Positions 31,722 through 43,062 of a stretch of 64,000 nt of DNA are shown here, one piece after another. Source of the stretch: Dendrolimus kikuchii (lineage: Eukaryota > Arthropoda > Insecta > Lepidoptera > Lasiocampidae). The translations under genes and the position numbers were made by a program. The first letter of the stretch is position 1; each line of letters begins with the position of its first letter. The notes under the pieces are model-generated. The model searched no databases and was not told the DNA's origin. It saw only the letters and a list, made by a program, of their open reading frames with translations. Where the stretch lies: NCBI GenBank assembly GCA_019925095.2, contig CM034392.1:28095887-28159886 (forward strand), read 5' to 3'.

Positions 31722-31904
31722 ACTTTCTACATAGATACATACATAACTTCACGCCAGTTCCCTTGCGGGGTAGGCACGAACAACAGAGTGCCATTTAGGC
31801 TTATTCTTACACACCTCACTTGCCTCTTTGACATTCATAACTCTTGTCATGCAAGCTCGTCTGTTCTTAAGGCTCCTAACATCACCTTCTGCTAGTACTT
31901 TCTA
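31722..31904 (-). mobile_element. RTE-1 fragment with 8-bp duplication
   Basis: The insert 31730-31896 keeps the ATAC tail and the C-terminal frame to CTTCTGCTAGT. ACTTTCTA occurs at 31722-31729 and 31897-31904. Confidence 0.9.
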
Positions 31905-32062
31905 ATTGTAGTAATACACATTTTAGATTTGAAAAAGTGCCTAAGTGGCCCATGCATCCCGGTCAGGATTCAAACTCATGTCATTCGAACAAGACGCAAC
32001 TGCGTTGAACATTTAAGTAATATTTACGATGAATTTTGAATTTACTTCTCTTTATGTATATA

Positions 32063-32297
32063 GTCGTGGTAACGTAATGGCTATCGTACGCACCCCAAAG
32101 CCAAAGGACGCAGGTTCGATCCTGGCCGGAACGCATGCACCAATTAGGCAGTTTTCTGACCTAATATGCATATTGTTACAATATATCAAACCTGCCAAGC
32201 CGCCTTGGACAAGCGTGGCGGGTATACTGTCCGTTCCCCCCCTACAGTGGGAGGTCCGAGGCCAGCAGTGGGACAGTTATGGCCTGTTATTAATATA
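32063..32297 (+). mobile_element. tRNA-derived SINE (type T2), internally deleted
   Basis: GTCGTGGTAACGTAATGG holds the A-box and GGTTCGATCCT (32113-32123) the B-box. Compared with 49171-49460 about 70 bp after ATATTGTTACAAT are missing. The body CCAAGCCGCCTTGGACAAGC and the end GTTATGGCCTGTTATTA are shared. Confidence 0.8.
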
Positions 32298-32309
32298 AAA
32301 TAGTTATGT

Positions 32310-32745
32310 CTAAACGTAACATTGCGACTAATGAAACGTCGATTTTATTGGACTTGACTTTATGTTGTTGGTCCGAAGACCTTACAACTTTACCGGGGTT
32401 CCTGGGGCGAAGCGCTTTTCGGGAAGCGAAGGCGCTCGAGCCCGGGGGGGGGGCACCTTGCTCGAGGGAGTTCCCTAAGGAGTTTTACCTCGGCTCGACT
32501 GTTGCCATGAGAGGGGGATGAATTTAATGATGCCCACCATAGGGCGACACAAAGCACTAATTGAGAACGGGCGGCGGGTAATATAAAGCCCGAGGGGAAG
32601 AATCCCGGCGGGCCGGGATCGGCGGTTCGCGACGGCCTACGCTATCTTACGGCCGTTTCGCAACGTGTTATGGCTGGGAGAGAAGAAACGGCGAAAGGGA
32701 CTTCCCAGCAACACGGCTAGTCTATCCTGTGGGGGAGCTATGTCT
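32310..32745 (-). repeat. Rep-E repeat, second copy
   Basis: Reverse-oriented match to 20863-21260 with a G-run expansion at 32440-32450. The sequence further upstream on the minus strand (to 33.1 kb) is also GC-rich and may belong to the same element. Confidence 0.6.
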
Positions 32746-33120
32746 CCTAGCGTCCCTCGCGGGGACGTGGAGAGATCTTGATTGGCGGCGTCTGAGACGA
32801 CGCCGTCTATGTCTGTCTGTCGGTGCCTGCCAGCCTACCATCCTAACCGCGGGCGGACTGATCCGGGCCAGCCGTTTCGTAATAAAACTGAAACGTCGAG
32901 CCGAATGAGAACGGAACAAAAACGTCCCCTTGGCTACTGAAGTCCAGAAGCCGATGGCGCGTTGAGAGAGCTGGTTGGTGGCCTTCGCTCGCTGCCGTGT
33001 TTGTGGTACGTCGATGGTGACATAAATTTGAATGGTAATGCGCCTCGGGGTCGGGGTCGCCACCAACGACGCGCACCACCGAAACGCAGCCAAAATATCG
33101 ACGCTTTATGAGCTATATTG
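32746..33120. other. GC-rich stretch continuous with Rep-E
   Basis: A 123-codon minus frame (32722-33093) is Arg/Ser-rich and extends into Rep-E. No domain is recognised. I regard it as part of the repeat, not a gene. Confidence 0.35.
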
Positions 33121-33263
33121 CAGCCCTACCTGTGAAACAAATTGCCAATTAACACACACATTTACACTGACAATTACCAAGAATAATTTCTAAAAAATAT
33201 TACATGATACATAACCCTATTCATATAGACAGAATTAAAGAATTTTTTATATTGCCAAGCATG

Positions 33264-33969
33264 TTACATACATAACTTCACGCCAGTTCCCTTGCGGGGT
33301 AAGGACGAACAACAGAGCGCCATTTAGGCCCATTCTCACACACCTCACTTGCTTCTTTGACATTCATAACTCTTGTCATGCACACTCGTCTGTTCTTAAG
33401 GCTCCTGACATCACCCTCCGCTAGTACACGATCAATTTGATCATGGAAGGTGTGTCGTGGCCTTCCACGACTTCTGCATCCATCCACTTTTGCATTGTAT
33501 ATCTGTTTAGTCATTCTTTCATCATGCATTCTTTCCACATGCCCGAACCACCGGATCATTCCTTTCCTTACCTTCACCCCGACACTCTCTTTCAGACCAA
33601 CTCTCTTTCTTACTTCGCGCATCTCGACCGCGTTTACTCCACTTTCATGCTCTCTCTTCCATACCCAACTCTCTCTTCCATACGTGAGCGTAGGTTCCAG
33701 CACCGCGTTGTGTATGGCGAGTTGGGCCTTCTGGCTGAGGTTCTTAGCGCCTAGAAGTTTACCTAACGCTCCATTCAAACTATTCCCCAAATTCACTCTT
33801 CTTTCTATATCAGCGGTGTACCTTCCATCCCTGCTAAAAGCACATCCAAGATGTACAAACTCATTCACTTGCTCCAGCATAACATCATCGACCATTATCC
33901 TTGCATTCGTTCTGGTTTCTTCTCTTTCAAACACCATAACCTTTGTTTTCTTCGCATTCAAACTATATA
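33264..33969 (-). mobile_element. RTE-1, longest copy: LINE polyprotein C-terminus
   Basis: This is the C-terminal part of an RTE-clade non-LTR retrotransposon protein, which in intact elements reverse-transcribes its own RNA at the target. The minus frame is open for 227 codons (33961-33278). It begins near the MNAKKTKVMVFE segment, which is C-terminal to the reverse transcriptase core in RTE proteins, and continues through VHLGCAFSRDGRYTADIERR, HNAVLEPTLTYG, GMIRWFGHVERMHDE, GRPRHTFHDQIDRVLAEGD and YPARELA, then stop. The (ATAC) tail on the left is the reverse of ATGT. Endonuclease and catalytic RT motifs are absent because of 5' truncation. A small deletion removes the ALRKICGVTLADRVRN segment found in other copies. 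It has the AGCGGAGGG/AATGGGCC diagnostic bases. Confidence 0.92.
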
Positions 33970-34194
33970 TTAAAACTATAATATTTGTCTTTCCTTTTAG
34001 TGTGTCAGTCTTACTGAGTATGCATTGTTTGCTACGACTCCATTAATTCTTCGAAAACTGATTGTGGAACTTCTGTATAAAATTTATAAAAAAAGAAGAA
34101 AAGTTTGAGTCAATCAATTTTTTTCTTCTCCTTAACAGCAATAACACGTTGCGAAGTAGTATACATAGACAAGGAAGTAAAATATAATTTTAAC

Positions 34195-34446
34195 TTATAT
34201 GTACATACATACATACATACATAACTTCACGCCAGTTCCCTTGCGGGGTAGGCACGAACAACAGAGGGCCATTTAGGCTTATTCTTACACACCTCACTTG
34301 CCTCTTTGACATTCATAACTCTTGTCATGCAAGCTCGTCTGTTCTTAAGGCTCCTGACATCAGCTTCTGCTAGTACACGATCAATTTGATCATGGAAAGT
34401 GTGTCGTGGCCTTCCACGACTTCTGCATCCATCCACTTTATATGTA
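34195..34446 (-). mobile_element. RTE-1 fragment with 9-bp duplication
   Basis: The insert 34204-34437 has a four-unit ATAC tail and a frame up to VDGCRSRGRPRHTFHDQ. TTATATGTA flanks both sides (34195-34203 and 34438-34446). Confidence 0.92.
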
Positions 34447-35023
34447 TAACCTTCAAAAAGTGTTCTCCAGTGGAACTTATTTTGAATAAAATCTTTTGAA
34501 ATTAGTTTTGTATGAGGTGACGAGCCCCTCATCTTCTGAGAGGTTCAGTCAAGGCCGCACCTGCGCCCTCTGTGCCATGCCGTACTAGTTATGAGATACC
34601 TGTTCACTATTAATAGCCGGCTCAACAAGCGCACTGAGGGTTGCCAGCAATAAATAATAAGGAAAGGAAACTTGAACAAAAAGCACATACATCTATGAAT
34701 ATGGCTTTTGATTTTTTTACAATGTTTGTATAGGTTTTTTTCAGGTTTTACGTAAAAAATACCCGTCCGAGCGATTTCGCTGATGGATAACTCTGACTGA
34801 AAATATGCAGCACCTTATGCAAAATTGGTAATGGTAAGCGTTCAGTCCTTGCCTAGTGTAAAGTAGATAGGACATCGCTCCATAATCTTGCTGTCTATCC
34901 TCTTTCTGTGAGAAGCGACGGCCAATGCACAGCAGGGTAAGGGCGACCATTTTGAATAATTCCTATCAATGTTTGAGCAATACATCGCGCCGCGCGTTTA
35001 TCATTTAAACATATTTTATACTC
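34447..35023. other. No feature recognised
   Basis: Short frames only; no repeat or domain match. Confidence 0.4.
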
Positions 35024-35279
35024 ATTATAATTATAGTGGATGGATGGAGAAGTCGTGGAAGGCCACGACGCGCCTTCCATGATCAAATTCATCGTGTACT
35101 AGCGGAGGGTGGTGTCAGGAGCCTTAAGAACAGACGAGCGTGCATGACAAGAGTTATGAATGTCAAAGAAGCAAGTGAGGTGTGTGAGAATGGGCCTAAA
35201 TGGCGCTCTGTTGTTCGTGCCTACCCCGCAAGGGAACTGGCGTGAAGTTATGTATGCATGTATGTATGTATTATAATTA
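35024..35279 (+). mobile_element. RTE-1 fragment with 10-bp duplication
   Basis: The insert 35034-35269, with frame DGWRSRGRPRRAFHDQIHRV to YPARELA, ends in ATGTATGTA. ATTATAATTA is repeated at 35024-35033 and 35270-35279. AGCGGAGGG/AATGGGCC type. Confidence 0.94.
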
Positions 35280-35548
35280 CTGACCGTGCCAAGAATTGTG
35301 TAATACTGGTCTAAAGAAGTGATCACTCTAACGTGAATCTAGTGCCGTGCAGTGTTCGTCAGTGTGCTGCAATCTGAACTGAACTAGGAGAAGGCGGATC
35401 TCAGGGTGGTTGGTGTAGATTCTGCCTTTGTAGTGCAAGAACGATCAGGTCCATATCTGAACCAGTAAATTCCCCGTGGGCTACAGTGCTCCACAATACG
35501 CTTATATCAACAATCTTTCATGGAATACGGCTTTTACAGGAATTTTTT
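35280..35548. other. No feature recognised
   Basis: Unique-looking sequence without a coding frame. Confidence 0.4.
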
Positions 35549-35858
35549 ATGCGTGCAGGAACGGAGAAAGAATACAATTTCCTGCGGCCGGGCGGCCTGT
35601 CGTAAGAGGCGACGAAAGAACCCACAGCTAGGTGGTAGGGTACTGTATGGCTACTACCCCTGGTCTAAAGTATGTCGCCATAACAACCTTGTGTTGTGTT
35701 CCGGCATTAGTGACCAGGTTCGAGTCTCCCTTAAGAGAGCAGCAGCGCATTTGTAGCACCTTTAGTGTTGCAAATGTAAGTAGGCGATGGTAACCGCTTT
35801 CCATCAAGTGGGCCGTCTGCCAGTCTACTGAACTCCTACAATAAAAAAATAAAAAAAA
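35549..35858 (+). mobile_element. SINE-A, full length
   Basis: ATGCGTGCAGGAACGGAG to CTCCTACAATAAAAAAATAAA. A short internal loss after GGTAGGG. Confidence 0.92.
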
Positions 35859-36234
35859 CACGTTTCAAAACGCATTGCCATTGAGAATGAAATCAGGGGC
35901 AAATTACAGGAGAGTGAAGAGGTTCTCAATGTAACCTCGATCGTGTGGAACACATGACTGGACATCCTTCCTACGGTACACTTATCTAGGGACCCCGTAC
36001 AGAACCCTGTACCGGGGTTTACGTTTGGAGGATATTAAAACATATACAGAAGAGTATAAACAAGACATTATATCTTTGAAAGTTTGTCTGACTGCACGTC
36101 AGACAATGGAACGGACTTATTTGAATGTAACATTCTAAGATAACTAGGTATTGTCAGTGTACAGCGAGTGTAAAGAAGGTTGAGAAAAATTCTTGGTTCT
36201 AACAAACCTTTGTTTGATCTGCAACACCGTTTTT
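35859..36234. other. No feature recognised
   Basis: About 375 bp, no coding frame. Confidence 0.4.
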
Positions 36235-36554
36235 ATCCGTGCAGGAACGGAGAAAGAATACAATTTCCTGCGACCGGGCGGCCTGTCGTAAGAGGCGACA
36301 AAATAACCCAAAGCCAGATGGTAGGGAATTTGCCCGAATGGATGGCTACCACCCCTGGTCTAGAGTATGCCGCTATAACAACCTTGAGTTGTATTCCGGC
36401 ATTAGTGACCAGGTTCCCGTCTCCCTTAAGAGAGCAGCAGCGCATTTTTAGCAGCTTTGGTGTTGCAAATGTCCATAGGCGATGGTAACCGCTTTCCATC
36501 AAGTGGGCCGTCTGCCTGTCTGCTGAACTCATGCTATAAAAATAAATAAAAAAA
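36235..36554 (+). mobile_element. SINE-A, full length
   Basis: ATCCGTGCAGGAACGGAG to CTCATGCTATAAAAATAAATA. Confidence 0.92.
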
Positions 36555-37004
36555 CACCAAGACAGCCATTGCGTTACTTGCCTCGTTGAAGCTTTAAGTA
36601 TCCGTGGACGCCCTTTTCGAAGAACCCTCTATTGCCTGGTCGAGGGTCTCCCAGCAGCCTGGCGGCCCGTCCGCCGTCGCTCCTTTCGACACATCGCCAA
36701 TCGCATTACACAACTGGCCAAGGCTTGTGTAAACAATCTAGAAATCGAACTACGATTTTTATGTAACACATGAAGCAGTTGCACAACATCGCATTAATCC
36801 CAGATCGCTAAGCGTCACATTTGACGTGTGGTTCCTCGTTGCCACATCGCCAATGCTCTTCAATACACAAATACTCATTTTCACAGCAGTAGAACAAAAA
36901 GCTAGTAAACTCCTACCGAGACATTGTGATAAGAGTAATAATTTAGTGAAAATATTATTACAATATGCGTTCCCTTTAATTTCAAACCTAATATAGACAA
37001 GGTC
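36555..37004. other. Unique patch with an ATG-less open frame
   Basis: 36550-36770 is open in one plus frame (...RGRPFRRTLYCLVEGLPAAW...QLAKACVNNLEIEL) and GC-richer than its flanks, but it has no start codon, no clear splice sites and no recognised domain. It may be an exon remnant or an old TE piece. Confidence 0.25.
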
Positions 37005-37317
37005 ATCCGTGCAGGAACGGAGAAAGAATACAATTTCCTACGGCTGGGCGGCCTGTCATAAGAGGCGACTAAACAACCCACAGCCAGGTGGCAGGGCATT
37101 TGCCCGACTGGATGGCTACCAAAAGTCTGTCTAAAGTATGTCGCAATAACAACCCTGAGTTGTGTTCTGGCATTAATGACTAGGTTCCAGTTCCTCTTAA
37201 GAGAGCAGCAGCGCATTTGTAGCAGCTTTGGTGTTGCAAATGTCCATAGGCGATGGTAACCGCTTTCCATCAAGTGGGCCGTCTGCCTGTCTGCTTATCT
37301 CCTGCAATAAAAGAAAA
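37005..37317 (+). mobile_element. SINE-A, full length
   Basis: ATCCGTGCAGGAACGGAG to CTCCTGCAATAAAAGAAA. AAGGT occurs on both sides, a possible 5-bp duplication. Confidence 0.92.
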
Positions 37318-37436
37318 GGTGGCGAAATCCGCCAACTACAATTCGAAGACAATGGTGTCTTAGCTTCACTGACTGGTTTGTTGTCGTCGTAACTATTCAA
37401 ACACGGAAATAATGTAAGACGTATGGAGTTAGCGCC

Positions 37437-37527
37437 TTCGCATCGCGAAGGCACTCGCCCCAAAAACCCCGGTAAAGTTGTGAGGTCTTCGGACCAACAA
37501 CATAAAGTCAAGTCCAATCAAAACAGT
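37437..37527 (+). repeat. Rep-E, 3' fragment
   Basis: CACTCGCCCCAAAAACCCCG to AAGTCAAGTCCAAT, matching the 3' third of 20863-21260. Confidence 0.65.
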
Positions 37528-37844
37528 AAATAAAGATGCTGTAGCAAAGGCGCCTTCTCTCTATATAAAGAATAATTCATTGCTCCGAAGTCAATTAAGA
37601 TTTAACATCAAAGGGTGAAAGGCTGTTCCGATGCTCCCTTTTTGAAGTAAACCTTCTATATAAACAGGGGGTCTTAGGATTTTCCTGTCACGAAAAAGCG
37701 TTACGGCCGCGCGGAGGAGCGGCATAAATTTAGAGGACACTATGGATGCGTTTTTTGGTTCCGGATCGAATTCAGTTTTTTTGCTTGATAAAGTAAAATA
37801 TGTTTAAATAAAAAATGCATTCATTGAATTGTACCTAACCTAGG
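37528..37844. other. No feature recognised
   Basis: Contains CACGAAAAAGCGTTACGGCC, a wording I associate with lepidopteran repeats, but no second copy is present here. Confidence 0.3.
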
Positions 37845-38140
37845 AGTATATATAAGTATAGATATAAGGCCCACACTGCACATGCACTTCCTCACAACAC
37901 CAGCATGTAACAGATACACTCTACATTAGTATAAGTTTAGTATTCAAATTAGAATAAATTAATATAATAAGTTATTCTTAAGGTACACCAAAATATAAAA
38001 ATTACTAAATATAATGTCACATACAGTAACAAAAATAAACAATAAGCGTGTATGGAGTCTCAAATTTTTCATAGAAATTAAGTAGTAAAAAAGGGTACGG
38101 AACTCGAGTCCGTAGAGATATTAATAATAGTAAAAAATAA
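37845..38140 (+). repeat. Rep-F interspersed repeat
   Basis: TATATATAAGTATAGATATA through CGGAACTCGAGTCCGTAGAG to an AAT-rich end. Closest to 50686-50995. Confidence 0.75.
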
Positions 38141-38923
38141 AATGTACCTAACCTAACGAAATCATAATTTGCAGTAAACCTGCGAAAAATCGCAACGAAT
38201 CGCAACAAAATTTTAACTTGAAGTTTTACCGGCAGGTTTTCAAATTGGACAAGTACATTAACAATCTGCCCGTAAGACTTCAAGTTAAAACTTTGTTGCG
38301 ATTCGTTTTGCTACTTCTCCGTTGAAGTTCCACTTCTACTATGTGTCCCAGCACACATTTCAATTTTTTTATATTAAATCCGATTGGGGACCGGGACAGT
38401 GAGTGAGATTCGCCACGAGAGGGCGGCACTGGCCACGTCGCGGTCAGGGACACCACCAACTCCGCATGCCCTGGCAGGTTCCGATGGTCTCTATCCCCAC
38501 CTCTATCTTTACAAACACAATCTTTTTGTGACCGTAGTAAAATCCAGAAGCACCAATGAGAATCCACGAGCATCCTCCGCGAGGAGACTGACCACGTGCT
38601 CCGCTCACTCATCTATTTATAAATAACTAAGCTAAAATAAAACTATAATTAATTTATTACAGTTCAAAATACCAGAAACATTATTATTCTACTTAAATAA
38701 AATAACTACACGTGGAAATAATTTGAAGGTTTAGTTTTTAACGTAACAACGCTTACGCTTTTCGTCTCTTCCTACAATATGTTGTTTGAGTCATACATTT
38801 TGCGGTCAGTTGAAAATTGGCCTTCAGAGGACCCCCGCCATTCGCGCCCAGTTAGGTGCAACTTCCATCATGCGTACGGTCCATTTGCCTACAAGGATAT
38901 GAAGCTCCAAGCTTTGCTTTCAA
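38141..38923. other. No gene recognised; GC-richer core 38380-38600
   Basis: The core has overlapping frames (110 codons minus, 80 codons plus) without a domain. Confidence 0.3.
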
Positions 38924-39085
38924 AACCCGCCGATTTTGAAACATTCTTCATTGGTGCTCCGCTCCTACTGGTCTTAGCGATAAATGGGCTATCCAACACC
39001 GAAAGAATTTTTCAAATCAGACCAGTATAGTTCCTGAGATTAGCGCGTTCAATCAAACAATATTAGTATATTTGACTACAACACT
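38924..39085 (-). mobile_element. Helitron (Hel-2) fragment, variant 5' end
   Basis: CAAAACCCGCCGATTTTGAA to CAATATTAGTATATTTGA. It lacks about 25 bp of the body and the 3' terminus, and shares the unusual 5' end of 30940-31163. Confidence 0.7.
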
Positions 39086-39185
39086 AATACTTACATTTTA
39101 AATATCGCGATATCTTTTGAATGACACGTCCGAATTGAATAATTCAAAAAGTTCTAGAAAGGAATTTAATTCGTCTTGAATATGG
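39086..39185. repeat. Inverted counterpart of 30.63-30.72 kb, empty MITE site
   Basis: Reads TACAACACTAATACTTACAT then ATCGCGATATC. The single TAA here (TTA on the other strand) marks the site filled by the MITE at 30.7 kb. Confidence 0.75.
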
Positions 39186-39427
39186 AGTAATTTATTTTGA
39201 TAAGGATTAATACCAAGGTACAAAATAAAGAGTTTTTGAAGCGACGGCATTTTAAAAGAAAACACTTATTGTGAGATAACTACAATAGTTAGACATTATG
39301 GTTAATTAATATTTTTTGTAGACAATTATATGTTCTGCAAAGTGGTAGTACATTGTTTTGTTCTATAATCAATAGTATTCGCAGCGCACGCCGTGTATGC
39401 ATTTTTTCGGGTCATCTTTTTACACCT

Positions 39428-39520
39428 TAGGTTGAAAGAATTTTTCAAATCGGACCAGCGGTTCCTGAGATTAGCGCGTTTAAACAAACAAACTCTTCAG
39501 CTTTATAATATTAGTATAGA
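39428..39520 (-). mobile_element. Helitron (Hel-2), 5' part only
   Basis: GAAAGAATTTTTCAAATCGG to CTTTATAATATTAGTATAGA. Confidence 0.65.
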
Positions 39521-40160
39521 TTATAATATAGCTATGTTTTTTACCATTTTCATTATGTATCAAATTTTAATTTTAATCAATTCTAATAAATACAAAAGTT
39601 AAACGCGTTGAACGTAAGCGAAAAACATTGAGAGTTTCCTTGATTCAATTCAAACACGAATATTAATTAGTAATTATGCGCGCGTCGCGGGCTGGCGCGG
39701 ACGCCGCGCACCTACCACGCCACTTATCGACGGATCTGTTTGCTAGCTATCTAGCAAGGAGATAACGACTTCACCACGGCGGCGCTGATAAGCAGGCGTG
39801 CAAGAAGCCCATGCCATCGGCCTTCTTCGGCTCCTGTGGTGGCAGGCGGGTGGGGCGGGGCGCGAGTGCTACCGCGCTACGTGGCGCCGTCTTGCGCTCT
39901 CTATTCCTGGCGCCTGATTTATGGTGGGGCTCCACCGGCCCCCGCGGCGGCCGCCCAGTGGCCCCTCCGCCCCCTCCGCCCCGCCGCACGCCGCGCAACC
40001 TGTTACTTTGCCACCTGCCTCCTAGTTAACGCGAGCAGATCTACACGCCAAACACACTGATCCACCGCTACGAGTACCGAGTTACATTGCCACTAATACC
40101 AGACATACGCATGGATATAACCTGTTCAATAATAAACTGCTCTCGCTCCTGGTTCCAAAT
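39521..40160. other. GC-rich island (39.66-40.06 kb), function unknown
   Basis: CpG-rich stretch in an AT-rich setting with GATA words (AGATAACG, CTGATAAG) at its left edge. Overlapping frames in several directions are Pro/Arg/Gly-rich and show no domain. It could be a promoter or conserved regulatory block. Confidence 0.3.
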
Positions 40161-40979
40161 CACATTTTTAAAGATTTAATGCAATTCGTGGTACGTTCAA
40201 AGAGTAACTTGCTATTGATAATCTTGAACTTGTTTAGCACTAAATAATTTGATCGTTGTATTTGAAGAACCCATTGATCCACTCCGTCGACAATGCACCT
40301 GCACCAGCCAGTCAGTTGATGAGTACCGTTCTTCAGATAGCAGCAGCACCGAGCATGTTGCTGCTCCGTGTATGTGATACGTGTATAAAGATACATAGCA
40401 TCGCGTGGCCACTTCGGGCGAGTGGCCATCGCGTCGCAACCGGTTGCCGCTGGGCCATTACGCGTTACGTGTTTCGTTTTACAATCTAATAATACATTTT
40501 TTAACGTTCCCATCGACGAGCGAGGTGCTTAGTATGTGAGAACACTCCCCGCCGCCCCCGAGTCCCACGGGATAGACTCCTTGAGGATTAAGCTCGGCGT
40601 CACTCTGCAACCAACAAATGTTGCTCAAGGTATATCAGAGTCAAGTACAAGTGACTAGGTACAACTTTCACTTAGGGGGCGAGTGACAGATGTCTCATAC
40701 TTTTGAATTCCTCGAAACCTCTGCTATTCGCGCATGGATTCGTTGTAGACCTACAAAAATAGACAAAGAAAGGATTGCAATCGCAGCTGCCTATTTACGA
40801 CACGAACTAAATTAGTTAATATGAGTCTGTTATCGATGAGAATTTTTACTTGCTGCATATGAAGAAATGCATCACAAAGTAAAATAAACGCTTTATACAG
40901 AAAAACGTAAATGTTTGTCATAATCTTAGTCTTGTTTATTTCCATAAGTATCTAAGTACTCGTAAAAGTTATCGGGGGT
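40161..40979. other. No gene recognised
   Basis: A 117-codon minus frame (40160-40513) lacks any domain and overlaps other frames. The region is unique in the window. Confidence 0.3.
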
Positions 40980-41242
40980 GATCAGATTAGATGCGGAAGC
41001 AGGTGGGGCTGGGCGCAGCCGCGGGCCGCAATGGACCTTCTCAAAACAAGAACAAGCACCGAACGAGATCTGAAAGCGAGAAAAGTAACGGGACCGGACA
41101 TAACCCGTCCGAGCGCGGCGCAGGCGCATGTGTGCCCGACGCCCGCGCCGTGCGTGTGCATGTGCGAGTCGGCCGCGGGCGCCCACAGCCGCGGGGTCGC
41201 CGACCGCCGCGCGCCGACTGGACACGGCGGCGAGGAGCCCAC

Positions 41243-41311
41243 CTGCTGCAGGCTACACCACGCCACGCTCAGCAGAAACACTGCACCGCTTACTAAGAGC
41301 ATGATGACCAT
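41243..41311 (-). CDS. Candidate first coding exon encoding a signal peptide
   Basis: Starting at ATG 41311 the minus frame reads MVIMLLVSGAVFLLSVAWC then SLQQ, a classic secretory signal (hydrophobic core of about 15 residues, small residues before Cys). After exactly 23 codons (phase 0) comes CAG|GTGGGC, a good splice donor. Beyond it the frame becomes Pro/Arg/Ala-rich and GC-rich, as expected for an intron read through. TATCATTTATAG just before ATGG could be an acceptor, or the region may be 5' UTR. Upstream (41.36-41.76 kb) there are several GATA-type words (TTATCT, GTTATC). The product is likely secreted or membrane-inserted but is not identified. The remaining exons would lie to the left, possibly outside the window. 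Confidence 0.4.
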
Positions 41312-42154
41312 TCTATAAATGATAGGAGACCGAAGCGATTATTTGCACATGGACGAGTCCGTCGCCAACGTACCGACATCAATCTAATGATAACCTCGTA
41401 TCAACTATCGACTGAGATAACGCAGACCGATTAAAAAAAAACACAGAGATAAGCCGGTGGCCGATAGCTCCCGGGCGCGATAACGCCCCAAAACTGGTTA
41501 ATGTAAACGCAGCACTTAATTGCCAGCTCAAATGTGGACCGACGGAGTGACAAGGCCCAAGAATTGGCAGCCCCGATCGCCATACGAGACTTCGACTGTC
41601 GGTTCGCAAATATGACTACATATAGTGGGCTTGGTTGAAGACTCCGAGACGTGGTGACTACGGTGATAATTATTACTAGAAGGGTCTCCTCCTCTGCTGG
41701 ATAATAACAATAAATATTTCAAAACTGGAAGACCAAAAATTTATACTAGATTTTGAAGGTAGGAGCGTGGTTTGAGGATTATTGAATGGCTTTTAACTGC
41801 ACTAGTGAAGGACTAGATCTCACTTAAATTATTTAGGTGCAGGACAGCCGTTACGGGGCAGGTGAGAAGGGCGCCGGTGAGGCGCCGGAGGCGGAGGCGG
41901 AGGTCGGCGCGCACTCGAAGGGCGTTCAATTAACCGCTCTCGGTGATAAACGCAATGCGCGCGCGCACCTGCGCCGCGACCTTTACGCTGCCCCCCCCGC
42001 GCCATCCCCGTTATGATTATTCTTCATATGCCCAGCGAGAACACACTCATTGCATTTCTGTAATATCGTCATGTCTGTTTGTATGTGTGACCTTCCTTAG
42101 GTCGTAGATATTATAGTCAGGAACTACTGAGTTTGTATAGATTGCCTTGATATA
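41312..42154. other. Possible promoter region and GC-rich patch (41.83-42.03 kb)
   Basis: Unique sequence upstream (minus sense) of the signal-peptide exon. 41850-41920 is a GGCGCCGG/GGAGGC-rich patch and 41955-42000 has alternating GC. Short frames have no domain. Confidence 0.3.
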
Positions 42155-42384
42155 GCAGGAAGTAGGGCATTTGCCCGACTGGATGGCTACCACGCCTTGT
42201 CTAAAGTATGTCGCTATAACAACCTTGAGTTGTGTTCCGGCATTAGTGACCAGGTTGTAGTTTCCCTTAAGAGAGCAGCAGCGCATTTGTAGCAACTTTG
42301 CTGTTGCAAATGTCCATAGGCGATGGTAACCGCTTTCCATCAAGTGGGCCGTCTGCCAGTCTGCTGAACTCCCGCAAAAAAAAG
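42155..42384 (+). mobile_element. SINE-A, near short form
   Basis: AGCAGGAAGTAGGGCATTTG to CTCCCGCAAAAAAAAG. The start lies within a few bases of the TTGCCAGG short-form start but is altered. Confidence 0.88.
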
Positions 42385-43062
42385 AAGATTAAACCTGGCA
42401 GACATGTGTAATTTACTTGCTGCCACGCAATGGTATACTAAAATCAGGTAATAATTGAAAATTAAGAACAATGAAAAAATTAACTGCTGTAAATTTCAAC
42501 CTAAACTATTTCAACTTCTTGTTATGTATGCACAATACAGTATGTTTTATACAACAATTAACACAAGTACGACAATGTATTATGTACGTATGTACGCTTT
42601 TAAAATAAATCAGAATACCTGAACTCTGACGCTGTAGTCGTTGGCGGCGTGTCGGTGTGTTTGCCTCCTTCAGCGGCGCCCTCGCCGCGGATCAGGCGCC
42701 AAACTACAAGAATTAAGCAAGTGGGGAAACTGAAACAATGAAGCGTCATGTTGTAAGTTTCGTCACAAGCGAGGTTATGACTCAAATTAACAAATAATGT
42801 AGCATTGTTCGCGCGCTGGCGGACAACGATTGTAAAGTGGCGGAGATTGCGCACCAGCACCCTCTACCTGCCCCCCCCCCCCCCCCCATTCCTTATCCCA
42901 TCGCTTCGGTGATGCCAGGAAGAACGACACACGGCAGACTTATCAATACCGTGAACCGGAACAGCATAAAAGGCCTAACTTCTGCTATGGAAAGTGAGTG
43001 GCTTCTGGACGCCCTACTTACAGTACACCAGCGCCAGAAGAAACGTTGCGAGACTACCTGAG
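42385..43062. other. No gene recognised; C-run 42.87-42.89 kb
   Basis: An 86-codon minus frame (42600-42860) has no domain. A run of about 17 C lies near 42872-42888. Confidence 0.35.

Noticed and set aside
39771..41318. Pro/Arg/Gly-rich frames of 70-110 codons in the GC-rich islands
   Set aside because: Both strands and several phases are open at once, with no domain or consistent splice structure. Only the 23-codon signal-peptide exon was kept.
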